Below are positions 10,650 through 22,322 of a DNA stretch of 64,000 nt, in pieces. Under the pieces are notes generated by a model, which searched no databases, was not told the origin of the DNA, and saw only the letters and a list, made by a program, of their open reading frames with translations. The stretch is taken from assembly GCA_020631735.1 (NCBI GenBank), contig CM036199.1:19385553-19449552 (forward strand), given 5' to 3'. Origin of the DNA: Saccharum officinarum. Lineage: Eukaryota > Streptophyta > Magnoliopsida > Poales > Poaceae. The position numbers and the translations under genes were made by a program. How positions within the stretch are numbered: position 1 is the first letter of the stretch; the number at the start of each line of letters is the position of its first letter.

Positions 10650-13600
10650 GTCAATTACAAAGCCGGAGGAAGGCATTGGATTATTGATAGTGGGTGCACT
10701 CAACACATGACCGGTACATCAAGAATGTTTGACTCAATCAATGACAATGATAGTGGTGTTGATTCTATCACATTTGGCAATAACAAGAAAGGCAAGGTTA
10801 TTGGCTTGGGCAAGATTGCAATATCAAATGATTTGAGTATCTCCAATGTGTTGCTAGTTGAAAGCTTGGATTTCAATCTTCTATCCGTGGCACAGATATG
10901 TGATCTAGGCTACAAATGCATCTTTGGGGTTGATGATGTGGAAGTTATTAGTGTGGATGGTTCAAATGTGGCATTCAAGGGCTTTAGATATGAGAATCTC
11001 TACCTAGTTGACTTCAATGCTAGAGAAACTTCTTTGACAACTTGCTTAATCTCCAAATCAAGCATGGGTTGGCTTTGGCATAGAAGGCTTGGTCATGTTG
11101 GCATGAAACAATTGAAGAAGCTTACAACTCACAATCTTGTCAATGGTTTGAAAGATGTTGAATTTGAGAATAATAAGCTTTGTAGTGCATGTCAAGCCAG
11201 GAAGCAAGTTGGAAGCTCTCATCCAAAGAAGAGTACAATGAGCACATGCAAAGCATTTGATTTGATGCACATGGATCTATTTGGCCCAACAACATACACA
11301 AGCATAGGCGGCAACAAGTATGGCTTTGTCATAGTGGATGACTTCACAAGATTTACATGTGTATTCTTTCTTAGTGACAAAAGTGAAGTGTTTGACACCT
11401 TCAAGACATTTCTCACTAGAGTTCACAATGAGTTTGAGATTAGAATCAAGAAAGTGAGAAGTGACAATGGAAGTGAGTTCAAGAATACAAGAATTGAAGA
11501 ACTTTGTGATCACTATGGCATTGGACATCAATTCTCGGCCAAGTACACTCCACAATCAAATGGCCTAGTTGAGAGAAAGAATAGAACATTGCTTGATATG
11601 GCTAGATCAATGCTTCATGAGTACAATGTGAGTCAATCTTTTTGGGATGAAGCAATCAATACCGCTTGCTACTACATAAATAGACTATATTGTCATCCAT
11701 TGCTAGAGAAGACCCCGTATGAGCTACTTCATGGAAGAAAGCCCAATATTTCTTACTTTCGGGTGTTTGGTTGCAAATGTTATATCTTAAAGAAGGGCAC
11801 TAGATTGGGAAAGTTTGACAAGAGATGTGATGAGGGGTTCCTACTTGGTTATTCAACTACAAGCAAAGCTTATAGAGTTTGGAACAATTCAAGTGGCATT
11901 CTAGAGGAAGTCCATGATGTGCAATTTGATGAAACCAATGGGTCATAAGATGAAGAAGAGAATCTAGATGATGTTGGTGGAACTCAATTGGTGGAAGCAA
12001 TGAAAAACATAGACATTGGGGACATTAGAGCAAAGCAAGTAATTGATATTCAAGATGATGATAAAGATCAAGTGCTCAATTCTCCATTCAAGCTAGCTAG
12101 TGACTCTCAAGTGCAAGATCATGGTGCTAGTTCATCTCATCAAGATACATCAAGTGATCAACCAAGCTCAAGCAATCAAGTGCAAGTACTCCAACCACAA
12201 CATGTTGCAAGAGATCACCCCATTGATAGTGTTATTGGTGATATTAGAAGTAGTGTGCAAACAAAATCAAGATTGGCTATATTTTATGAGCATGCATCAT
12301 TTGTGTCAACCTTAGAACCAAAGAAAATAGAAGAAGCTTTAAAGGATGCAGATTGGATCATGGCTATGCAAGAAGAACTAAACAATTTCACAAGAAATGA
12401 TGTTTAGGAATTGGTAGAAAGGCCAAATGACTATAATGTGATTGGAACCAAATGGGTGTTTAAAAACAAGCAAGATCAAGATGGCATTGTGGTGAGAAAC
12501 AAAGCAAGACTAGTTGCTCAAGGTTACACTCAAGTAGAAGGTCTTGACTATGATGAGACATATGCTCCCGTGGCAAGATTGGAGGCAATAAGGATTCTAT
12601 TGGCTTATGCTTGTGCACACAACATCAAATTATATCAAATGGATGTCAAAAGTGCATTTCTCAATGGGATCATCAATGAGTTAGTCTTTGTTTAGCAACC
12701 TCCCGGATTTGAAGATGACAAGAAACCCAACCATGTGTACAAGTTGAAGAAGGCTTTATATGGCTTAAAGCAAGCACCTAGAGCATGGTATGAGAGGCTA
12801 AGGGATTTCCTTATCTCTAAGAGATTCAAGATGGGCAAGGTTGATACAACTCTATTCACCAAGAAGATTGGGAATGATCTATTCATAGTGCAAATATATG
12901 TTGATGATATCATCTTTGGATCAACCGATCAAGCTTATTGTGAAGAATTTGGTGCTATGATGACCAAAGAATTTAAAATGTCTATGATTGGTGAACTTAG
13001 CTACTTCCTTGGTCTCCAAGTCAAACAATTGAAGAATGGGACATTTGTGAGTCAAGGGAAATACATAAGGGACATGTTGAAGAAGTTTGAAATGCAAGAT
13101 GCAAAGCCAATTTCAACTCCAATGGGTACAAATGGCAATTTGGATAGTGATTTTGATGGCAAAATGGTGAATCAAAAAGAATATCGGTCTTTGATTGGAA
13201 GTCTACTCTATGTCACTGCATCAAGGCTGGATGTCATGTTTAGTGTTTGTATGTATGCTAGATATCAAGCCTCACCTAGAGAGAGTCATCTCATGGCCAC
13301 AAAGAGAATATTGAGGTACTTGAAGCAAACAAGAGATGTTGGACTATGGTATCCCAAGGGGTCAAAGTTTGAATTGATTGGATATTCGGACTCCGACTAT
13401 GGGGGTTGCAAGATCAATAGAAAGAGCACAAGTGGCACATGTCAATTACTTGGAAGATCACTTGTGTCATGGTCCTCAAAGAAATAAAATAGTGTGGCAA
13501 TCTCTACCGCCGAAGCCGAATATGTGAGTGCGGGGAGTTGTTTGTGTACAATTACTATGGATGAAATCAACTTTGAAGGATTATGGTCTCAACTTCAAGA

Positions 13601-13854
13601 ATGTGCCATTGCTATGTGATAATGAAAGTGCAATCAAGATGACACAAAACCCGGTTCAACATGGAAGAACAAAGCATATTGACATAAGGCATCATTTCAT
13701 TAGAGATCATCAACAAAAGGGAGATATTGTCATTGAAAGTGTTGGCACCGATGATCAACTTACCGATATTCTCACCAAGCCACTTGATGAAAAGAGGTTT
13801 TGTAAGCTAAGGAATGAATTGAACATTCTTGATTTCTCAAATATGAGTTGAATG
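10650..13854 (+). pseudogene. SIRE-like pol: protease, integrase, RT, RNase H (broken)
   Basis: The protease motif IIDSGCTQHMTG is at 10680-10715. The integrase zinc motif WHRRLGH...CSAC and core follow (SDNGSEFKN, then NGLVERKNRTL). RT has [35 protein letters not shown] and YVDDIIFGS. RNase H has SDSDYGG, STAEAEYVS and TKHIDIRHHFIRDH. In-frame stops are at 11946, 12405, 12693 and 13485, and a one-base insertion lies near 13540. At least three of the stops fit C-to-T (or G-to-A) changes of Gln or Trp codons, as expected from deamination. The last open piece ends at 13851. Confidence 0.9.
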
Positions 13855-14959
13855 CACCCCACCCACTTATTGACATGCCTCTCCTTTGATATTGCAAGGT
13901 AAAAGTTGATTGACATGTCATTCATCCTATGCTAAGGACTTGCTAGAGCATATAGACATAATAAGTGGTATGCATGAGCATTCATGATAAATCAAATGAA
14001 TTTGATGGATATATGTTACCACTATTGCTTCTATGCTTATTTTGATCTAGTGGTGGCATATGACATGTTTGCGAGCTTACAAACCTAGTGTTGAATCTAG
14101 AAGATTTGCTATAAGTGTTTAATTCAACATAGGCAAGATAACCCTTATTATGAGGAGTAAAGAAGCTTGTCTTTGGTTCAAATCGAATTAAATATCTTTG
14201 GTAAGTATTCTAGGTTGAACCAAATTTGATAAATTCTAACCTACTCCATCAAACATTGTTTTTCTCTCCACAATTTGATCCCATTTTTAGGTAAGTTGTT
14301 GACAAAGGGGGAGAGAAAAAGATGATTCAACATGATAAAGGGGTAAATAAAATTTTGATGCACACAAGTAGGGGGAGCAAGCTCATAAACAAAGTTGTTG
14401 CATTTGTTTGTGCATTCTCATATGACTTGCTCATTGCACATGTTTTTTAAATTCAATATACGTGCTTGTGTGGTGCAATGCTAGTATAGAACTTGAATGA
14501 TGAAATGATCTACTAGCATGCATAGGAATAGTTTACATGTGGTATCTAGACATGCTTAAAGCACTACAAGTGGTACAAGTGGTCCAAGAACCTTTACTAT
14601 AATGTTGATCTCACGGGGTTCTTGAGTTGTGATGGATGTCTAGTTACTTCATGATGCTAAGGATGGTGTAAAAGGCAACTCCGACTGGTATCACGCTTCA
14701 AAGGTCCATTTCTTACACCTTAGCATCATTTTGGTAGAATTACTCTCTCAACACTTCTATCAATGCATATGTGCAAAGCTTTCAATCCAAACTCTATGCA
14801 CATATGTAGGGAGAGCTAATGCTACCAAAACCGAGCTTGTGATAGTTGTCCAAACTTTACTTATGAGCAAAATGATTGGACAAGTATGACAAGTTCAAAA
14901 CTTCTATTATCAAAATCATCTTTGTGAGGGTTGTCATCAATTACCAAAAAGGGGGAGAT
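13855..14959 (+). other. SIRE-like 3' untranslated region with polypurine tracts
   Basis: This 1.1-kb stretch follows pol and has no open frame of note. Some SIRE-group elements carry an env-like frame here; I see none. G-rich tracts occur at 14303-14315 (caaagggggagag), about 14369-14377 and 14947-14959. The last touches the 3' LTR and is the working purine tract. Confidence 0.7.
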
Positions 14960-17174
14960 TGAAAGTCCCTAGTTTGGTTTTGGCTAATTGATGAAACCTA
15001 GGACTAACCTTTGTATCTAAGTGGATGATTTAGATAAAGGTGGTCATTGAATATGAGACATGACATTGACTCATGTGACCAAGATGATGAAGACCAAGAT
15101 GATGCTTGGCTCGATGGACCGGTTGTGAGGGTGAAGGGCAAGTCGAGGCTTCGAAGCGAAGGACCATGCGATGGTGAAGCTTGAGCAAGACTTGGCGCCG
15201 ACGGACCGATGCAACGGTGAAGAGCAAGTGAAGTCAAGGTCGATGGATCGAGACGGTCATGTGATGATATGAAGTGGATCATATCTTTTGGAGAAACAAA
15301 ATGGGCTCAAGGCAAAGGTATAACCATAGGGCCATTTTGTTTTGCACTCAAGACACCATAGAGGGTGTGAGTGGTTTAGGATCGATAGCCGAACTATTAA
15401 GAGGGGAAGTCTTATCGGTTATTCGATGCACGGGTGCCACTAGGTGAATTCATGAAGTGCATTGCATGTAGGGCCTAGTGACCTAACTGGAAAACCTTCG
15501 AAAATGTTTATGAAAAGGCTAACACACGTGCACAAGGTGGTGATCACTTGTTGGTGTTGGCACATTTGCGAAGGCGATGAAGTTTGAGCGGTAGAGAGGG
15601 TTTGGGTCTCTCTCTCCCTCCCACCGAGCTTGCGAGCGCAGGATTCAGGCGTTTTTGGGAACTTGAAATGCCTATTTTCCACTACGCCGGAAGTCGGAAA
15701 AGAAACGGAGGCGAACGGAGGTCACAGAGGTGACCGGACGCTGCACCGGACGCGGTCATGGTATGACCGGACGCGTCCGGTCAGTACAGCGCAGACGCGG
15801 GTGTTAGGGTTTGTAACCGGCGCGTCCGGTCACTCGCGGGACCAGCGCGTCCGGTCAGTCGCCCAGAGGGAACTACGGTTCACGAGGACGATCGGACGCG
15901 AGGCGCGTCCGGTCACACATGATCGGATGCGTCCGATCGTTGAAGGAGGTTACTGGACTCTAACCGGACGCGGGCACTGTCGCGTCCGGTCATTGCGAGG
16001 GGCGCGTCCGGTCGTTACTTCGCGGGTGCGCTGTGCGATGCGTCGATCGGACGCGTCCGGTCACTCGGGACCGGCGCGTCCGGTCGTTCTGAGAGACGCG
16101 TCCGGTCATTGGTTTGACCGTTGGAGTCAGTGACCGTTGGAGGATCGGACGCGGTTGAGCGCGTCCGGTCAGTTATGATCGGCGCGTCCGGTCATCCCGA
16201 AAAGACCCAGTGAAGGGGTATAACGGCTCTTTTTGGATGGGATGCTTATAAATACTTGTTGGCCGGCCCTTGGGGAGGGCTCTCGTGATTTCTAACATTC
16301 TTGTGCATCCTTTGAGCTAGAGCATCTCCTCCCACTCATCTCTCTTGCTTGATTGCAAATCAAAAGTGAGATTGAGTGATCCCAAAGTGCATTGCATAGC
16401 TTGAGGGCATCTAGTGGCACTTGTGGGTGGTTTAGCCGGTGGATTTCTTGTTACTCTTGGAGAGTACCGCTCCTAGCCGGCTTGGAGATTGTTGGAGGCG
16501 TTGGCAAGAGAAGGTGATTGTTCTTGGCCACCTCCGGTTGATTGTAAGAGGTTCTTGTGCTTTCCTCGGCGGGACGCCAAAAGCAACTCTATTACATTGC
16601 GCGTGTCATTGAGTTACCTCACTTGAGAGTGGTGTCTTGCGGTGCCTTGCGGGACGTGCCTTGAGGGGCAAGTGACTTGAGGGTCACACCGAGGAACCAT
16701 CTAAGTGTTGGTCGACACAACCGGTGACGTAGCTTGTCGGTGCACAAGTGAACACCGGGTGAACAAAAATATTGTGTCTCTTGTCTCCCGGTGATTGGTC
16801 TTCATATTGTGTTGTTGTCAATATTGATTGATTGTATATCATCTTGGTGATTGGCAACATCTTCACTCCACCGTCGGTATAAGATTCACGATCCTATCTC
16901 TTGCATTTACTTTTACTAGATTATCTTGTGTAAGCTCTAGTGGTAGCCTTTGCTAGTGTTGTTAGCTTGCTCACTAGTGTAAGTTTAGTGATATAGCCCT
17001 TGTGTGAACTAGAGATCATAATCTACTAGACTTGTGGATAGGAGGCTTGCATCACAACCGTAGGCTAAGCAAAACTCGCTTTGCGCCGTTTGTTGTTCTA
17101 ACTAGTTTGCTTAGTGTTTCTTGTAGAAATTTTTATAGGCTATTCACCCCCCTCTAGCCATCTAGGACCTTACA
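14960..17174 (+). repeat. 3' LTR of SIRE-like element
   Basis: This 2215-bp LTR has ends tgaaagtccc...gaccttaca, followed by TSD aggtt at 17175-17179. It retains more intact CpG than the 5' LTR. It contains the motif array and a TATA box at 16247. Confidence 0.92.
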
Positions 17175-17348
17175 AGGTTACTCACTCTACCGATGATCCT
17201 AAGCAAAGCAACTATGCGATCCTGTACTAGTAAGACTCATGGGTATATGTATATGCATGTGGGTATCATAGAATTCCTGAACTTAAATGCACAATAATTA
17301 AATATATATCAGATTTGCAAAAGATAAGGGTTATGCACCGGGGCTTGC

Positions 17349-17489
17349 CTTGGGCAGGCGCAAAGTCAGAGGTGTCAGTCGCGGGCGGCTCCTGGAACTC
17401 CTTCGGTACAAAGATTTCCTCCTCGTACTCCTCGATGACTTCCTCGTAGTCCTGCTCCTCCGCGGCCACGTACTCGACCTCCTCATGAT
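17349..17489 (-). other. Candidate acidic internal exon inside the E LTR (phase 1-1, 141 nt)
   Basis: On the minus strand an acceptor-like GCATATAG precedes 17489. An open frame rich in Glu/Asp follows (EEVEYVAAEEQDYEE, then EEEIFVPKEFQEPP), ending CCCAAG before GCAAGCCCCGG, which would be a GC-type donor. The length is 47 codons and both borders are phase 1, so inclusion keeps the frame. The 3' LTR copy (50678-50818) keeps the frame with a few charge swaps but has AC in place of the GC donor. The LTR of family C has a matching 156-nt acidic block, also phase 1-1, at 43709-43864. Splicing is inferred and upstream exons were not resolved. Confidence 0.4.
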
Positions 17490-18059
17490 CTATATGCATG
17501 CAAAGATAATACCCCACTTAATAAGGTGATAATGGTAACTCTAAACAACCACTACTAAGCTAGTTAGCTAACTCTACTGACCAACATGCCAAGACATCCA
17601 CTACCCTTAAGAGCAAGAGCTAACCGGTCTACAAGTTTCCTACCAAACAAGTTGCATCACTTTCTTTTGTTAACATTTCGACGTCTACTCGATTGGAGAG
17701 CTTAACTACCACATCTAGCAAGCTACTAAAATGCTACAAAATTTACAGTAAGCACATCACATGGCCATTAAGCTGCTGTAAAATTTTTAGGGTTAAAGAT
17801 ATTACGGTTTTGCCACAACAAATCCTACACAATCTAATATCTTAATAACAATCGTTTTTACATCGGTTTAAAAAGGCTTAGCCTCACTACAGTTATAAGT
17901 GAAGTGATTACATCAACTGCTAGAACAAGAATTTACCGATCCAACAAAACTAGTCTCGTGATTTTTGGACGCTTAAATGATTTACTACAACTTTTCAAAG
18001 TGTAGTCATTTACATAAAATCATAAGCTAATTGATTCTCTAAGAAAAAGGAAACTCCAA

Positions 18060-19590
18060 TTGACTGCGCGGCCCAACCCAGGCGGCCCATCCGCGCTACG
18101 CGCGCGCGCGGCCAAACCGCGCGAGGCGGCCCGTGGAGACGCGGCCCACGATGACGCGGCCCAAACCGCGCGACGGCCCAACACCGCGCGGGAGCCCGCG
18201 CGCGCTGGCAGTCTTGCAAAAGAGACCCCAAACAAAGCCCAAAATGCTCGAGCGCTGGGCACACTATTCCTCCAGTCTGCTAAACTGCGACAAGGCCCTC
18301 GCTTTTTCCCTTCTTCTCAACAGGGAAGTCCCCGACGTCCCCTGCGCGCGCCGACGCGGTGACCGCTGGCACAGGCGCGCCCCAACGGCCACCCGATGCC
18401 ACCTAGAACCCTAACTACGGGACCGATCCTCACCTACAGACCCACGCTTGCTGCCAGGTCGAGGTAAAGCGGTCGGAGACGCTCCGGAGCGGCCCCTCCA
18501 CGACGGTGACAAACTGCACGACAAGGCGACGGCGTTCCGGTGAGCCGCAACCCCAAAAGCACAAAGGAGCGAGGTCGAGAGCAACACCGACTCACCCCGG
18601 GCCCGGCTGCGGTGAAGAATCGGCCGGGGCTCGCCCGAGGAGGGCTGGCCACGTGCGCACAGAGGACGCGGCGGCGCACCGCGGCGGCACAACCCCGCCA
18701 CCAGCGCCGGGGTCCGGTAGCGGCTCGGCTAGCGCGCGCGGAAGGGAGAGGGAGGTAGGGCGAAGCTGGTGGTGCGATCAAACGGGAGTTCGAGGGGAAA
18801 GGGGTGGGTTGCCACGAAGCATGGCCAAGCTCGGCCTTAAGGCCAGGCGGAGCGGAGAAACTCCAATTGGAGCACGGAGGGGCCAAGCTCGGAACGCAGT
18901 GGGGTCGGTCGGCTGGCAGGCTAAGAGACGAAGCCGTGCGCGAGGTGAATTGAAAAACGGCGGCCGCTCGAGGACGAAAAGGGACAGCGGGTCCGCGGCA
19001 TGGCGACAACGCGCGGAGGAGAGGGGAGGTCAACCCTTGGGTCACCTCCCGGGCGGGCTGGGGTCTACTAGGACAAGACGACACACGCGCAGGGGTTCAC
19101 GTCGAGCGCGTGCGAGCGAAGCGGGAGGGACGCACGCGAGCAGCTGTCGGACGACCGGCAGCGGCGCAGGGAGGGGCAGGGCATGGGCGCGACGCCGCAG
19201 CCCTGACCACGGTCGCGTCACCGCGCGTGACAAGAGGGGGGAGGACAAGGCAGCGCGGGAAGGCGTGGGGCAGTGACCAGCTGCGGCCGGCTGGACGCGC
19301 TCGCCTGCCCAACCCGACAGCGCGGCCAGGCGCCGGCACGGAGCGGCCTGCGGCGGTGACCGCGAACACAGAGCCGGCAACCGAGACCAGGTCACACGCA
19401 CGGAAATTAAAGCACGAGAAAAACACTGCCCCAGCTCGACTTCGGCTAAACCACAAGACTACCGCAAAGAGGGCACCAAGGGCTGTCCCTAGGAGCCGAA
19501 ACACGACTACGCTGGCAACACGTTTCAGCAGGATAAGCTCGCGAACACGAGGGTGTCAACTGCTTCGACGCTCACTGCTCTCGTCATAGC
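18060..19590. other. GC-rich tract of E LTR, no supported gene
   Basis: This 1.5-kb region is strongly GC-rich with runs such as cgcgcgcgcg. Open frames occur on both strands in all phases and are Arg/Ala/Pro-rich. The matching tract in the 3' LTR (51385-52910) carries indels that break these frames, which argues against a conserved protein. Confidence 0.6.
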
Positions 19591-19906
19591 TTTGGTTTTA
19601 ACTTCGATTTCCAAGCTAGGAAACATGAGCTAACATTCTTACTATGTTTTCATTGATTGTACTTCAATTTTTTTAGTAAAGTGCTGCACACACATTCTAG
19701 AACAGTTTCGCTAGAACACTCGTTTTAGAACTCTATCGATACGACACGGTTAAAACGACAACTTCTATTTAACATTTTTGTTAGCCACTTAGAACTTAAC
19801 AGGAGGGTTCTCCGAACTACGACACAGGCTAAACACCTAAATACAACGCTCAAGACACTCTTTGGTGAGTTAACACGCGCGGTAACACCGAGGGTGTTAC
19901 ACCCGC

Positions 19907-20224
19907 CCTAGGTGCAAGCAACCAAACATGACGCAGTGCATATGCTCAACCTATACCCTGAGGGCCTATGTCTCGGATACGAGCTAGGCTTGGTTTTTTG
20001 TTTGACAAGAGAGCTAGGCTTGGTTGATACGCAAACCAATCTGCCCTTACTGTTGTTTGTACAAATAGGAGTATATTCAAACATAAGAGCTCTATTCTAC
20101 ACTTTGTACGTTATTATGCAGATTAGTGTGTCAGAATTAAAGCAACCCGGCCTGATATGATTTAAAAGAATTTGGCAAATCTCTTTTGTTTTAGACAGGG
20201 AAAATTATTCCGGTTTCAACCTTA
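19907..20224. other. Host DNA right of element E, starting with the end of a MITE
   Basis: After the 5-bp site cccgc (19902-19906) the sequence begins cctaggtgc. This fits as the missing terminus of the MITE that stops at 41721 (aactaaaccggc + cctag mirrors its left end ctagggcc). The rest shows no gene. Confidence 0.6.
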
Positions 20225-20503
20225 GAGCATTTCCAAGAGATTAGCCAAATCATTTTCTAAAAATAAATTTAGCTATATTATTAAAGAAACAACGTCTCCA
20301 ACGAACTCTATAAATGACTCTTCAAATTTACTAACTCTCTATCCCACCTCATTCGCTCTTTACTTTTGATTAAACTACCTCATGCGTCTCAGTTTAGATA
20401 GTCTGTTAGAGTAGTCTATTTTTTTTAAGTGAGATTTATTTTAGAGAATAGCTAAATCACTAAATTTAGATAACCATTTTCGCTAATCTCTTGGAGATGC
20501 TCA
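20225..20503. mobile_element. MITE with GAGCATTTCCAAGAGATTAGC terminal inverted repeats
   Basis: The left end gagcatttccaagagattag and the right end ctaatctcttggagatgctc are inverted copies with one mismatch. The inside is AT-rich and non-coding. GAGCATCTCCAA-type ends are common in grass MITEs. The TSD is not clear. Confidence 0.7.
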
Positions 20504-21544
20504 AAGATAAGACACCCAACGTTATTACAAAGAGGCACCCCTGATTACAGAAATCACTTGCAGTGATTATAAAAACATCATGAAAAAGCGTTTAACATTA
20601 TTGACCAATTATGAATATAAGCGGCCATCATAGAATGCAGAAAACTACATAGCTATTGACTCCGAGTTCTAATAGGCCAAAATTTGCAGCTCGCGCTAAT
20701 CCTCATGTTGCTGTAATGGTGGCCAGAGCCACAGTCAGTACGCCCTCCTATATAAACTTACAACAAAGTTTTTGGTCAACGTATGCCAAAAACAATATTG
20801 TTTCTCGATAGCCATGCATAGGGCCTAACAAATTTGCTGAAGCATCTGTCACTAACTTTAGCACATTATCTTGACCCGCCGATACATTCCACTGGTTAAA
20901 TAAATCATATATAAATCTATCGGTGGTCTAATTTCAAAAGTGAACAAACGACATGCTAAATATTGTTGTTAAAAAACGACATGCTAAATAAAATGAAATT
21001 AAAAAGGTATTGGGTGTTTTTTCATGACTAAAAAACACATGTTTTACTCCAAACCAATTTCTTCTTGTTAGATTATCCTTCATGAGGACAACATCTTTCA
21101 TCAGATACCACATAAAGATTTTATTGTTTACCACAGAATATTCCAAATCAAGAAAAAACTAATTTTCTTAAACTAAAAACATGTTCTAGCACCATGAATA
21201 AAATATTTGTTCCAGCTTTACGACTAAAAAGTGCCATGTTTATGAGAAATTTATTCCAACATCATGAGATAAATGTCCTCATATCATCAAAAAAATGTCC
21301 AGATTTCGGAGAGAAATGTTCATAATGTTTATATGAAATAAAATATTATAAAAATAATTAGAACATAAAATTCAAAAAGATCAATAACAATTTTCCCCAT
21401 GCTAATGAACAAAAAAGGTAGAAAAGACATAAGGAGGAGGGAAAAAACCAAGGTGTCATGGTACAATAAGAAAGGAAAAAAAAAGGAAATGGAAATGGAA
21501 ACCGAGAAAGAATGGATCATTTTCATGGGCCGCACTGCCTACTC
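20504..21544. other. AT-rich host DNA, no gene seen
   Basis: Short repeated phrases occur (for example acgacatgctaaa twice near 20950) and poly-A-rich stretches. There is no open frame with recognisable content and no RNA gene. Confidence 0.5.
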
Positions 21545-21965
21545 AAGATGGCAATGGGTAAATCCCCATGGGTATGGATAACAATATGACACCACGGGTA
21601 TCCCCATATCTGGTTGCGGGTGGGGGAATTTCCTCAGACCCATACCCGTCAGGGTAAATTATACCCGGCGGGTCACCCATACCCACCAAAAGTCCTTTTG
21701 TTGCCTCATAGAAAATCAGCAATTCACAAATCACAAGCAACCATCACTTCTAGAACAAAAAAATAGACAAAATAGTAGCATAATAATTTCTATTGCAACC
21801 ACCAATCACATAGCACCATAATAATTCTTTAATTTTGGGCCGGATATTTTTTACCCACGGGTAAACAGGTATGAGGCCTGCTACACCGTCCTCGTACCCA
21901 CGTACCCGATAGGTGAAGATTTTTGCTCCGTTTACGTACCCATGGTATGAGTTTTACTCCGTATT
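21545..21965. repeat. GGGTA/TACCC-rich repeat remnant (possibly hAT-derived)
   Basis: The motifs gggta and taccc recur many times in both directions at both ends of the stretch (for example cacgggtatcc, acccatacccgtc, cacgggtaaacagg, acgtacccgata). This look is typical of degenerate DNA-transposon ends in grasses. The class is a guess. Confidence 0.35.
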
Positions 21966-21977
21966 ATAGTACCCTAA

Positions 21978-22319
21978 GACTGGCCACAGCGTTGCTGGTG
22001 CTGAAAAATCATCTCCGTACGACAGCTCATATCGATGCTAGAAACCACAAATGAACACAGTGCGAGCATCGATGCTTTACTGTATATGGGACCCAAGTGT
22101 TCAGAGTTGTCAGCGTGCTGCTCAGTGTGTGGAAGAGAAAGAGTATGCTGGTTGAAACGAACGGTCGTGCAAAAATATTATCTTCTCAGCATCGAGGAAC
22201 CAACATGATCCGATGCCAAGATTTTTTCAAACTGGACACCGGCCACAGCGTTAAGCACCGGTGCTTGAACGCTCTCTCTCCTTTCTTGGCACCGGTAAAA
22301 GCCCACATTGTGGCCGGTC
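21978..22319. mobile_element. Tourist-like (PIF/Harbinger) MITE in the SRT1 promoter
   Basis: The element is 342 bp and bounded by TAA on both sides (21975-21977 and 22320-22322), the usual 3-bp target of Tourist elements. Its ends are gactggccacagcg and cattgtggccggtc, imperfect inverted repeats. It ends just before the GC-rich first exon of the sirtuin gene, so it may have added or changed promoter sequence. Confidence 0.75.
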
Positions 22320-22322
22320 TAA

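Larger units (their letters stand above)
6277..17174 (+). mobile_element. Large copia retrotransposon, SIRE/Maximus-like
   Basis: The element is 10,898 bp with LTRs of about 2.2 kb. TSD aggtt lies at 6272-6276 and 17175-17179. A primer site TGGTATCGGAGCC is at 8512 and the purine tract aaaaagggggaga is at 14947-14959. The uninterrupted target is at 50504-50508. Domain order in pol is PR-IN-RT-RH. The long LTRs, the long gag with two zinc knuckles, and a ~1.1-kb stretch after pol resemble the SIRE/Maximus lineage. gag has one frameshift and pol has four stops and one frameshift, so it is dead. The first LTR base is A instead of T at the 5' end. Confidence 0.93.
1..19901 (-). mobile_element. 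Ty3/gypsy chromovirus E, copy 1: leader and 5' LTR (split by two insertions)
   Basis: This is the 5' end of a minus-strand element whose body lies upstream of the window. Bases 1-251 are the untranslated leader. The LTR is in three pieces, 252-1107, 5966-6276 and 17180-19901, about 3889 bp without the inserts. It has TG...CA ends (tgtggcgg at 252, gtgttaca at 19901). A primer binding site abuts the LTR. The 3' LTR of the same family (41722-42203 plus 49835-53238) is not broken at the two insertion points and shows both empty sites. The E coding remnants at 53.3-55.8 kb and the very long LTR suggest the Tekay/Del chromovirus group; that lineage call is inference. Confidence 0.85.
17180..19901 (-). 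repeat. LTR of element E, piece 3 (U3-proximal in sense direction)
   Basis: This is the rest of the E LTR up to its outer end gtgttaca. The layout in sense (minus) order is LTR start 19901, a GC-rich tract (about 19590-18060), an AT-rich stretch, and a short acidic exon candidate (17489-17349). The GC-rich tract shows many overlapping open frames on both strands. None has a recognisable domain and they are taken as composition effects. It is colinear with 50504-53238. Confidence 0.85.

Noticed and set aside
13855..14944. env-like gene after pol in the SIRE-like element
   Set aside because: I looked for one because some SIRE elements have it, but no open frame or membrane-segment pattern is present.
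18010..19600. Long Arg/Ala/Pro-rich open frames on both strands of the GC-rich LTR tract
   Set aside because: They overlap in many phases, have no domain, and the matching tract at 51385-52910 carries indels that break them. They are composition effects.
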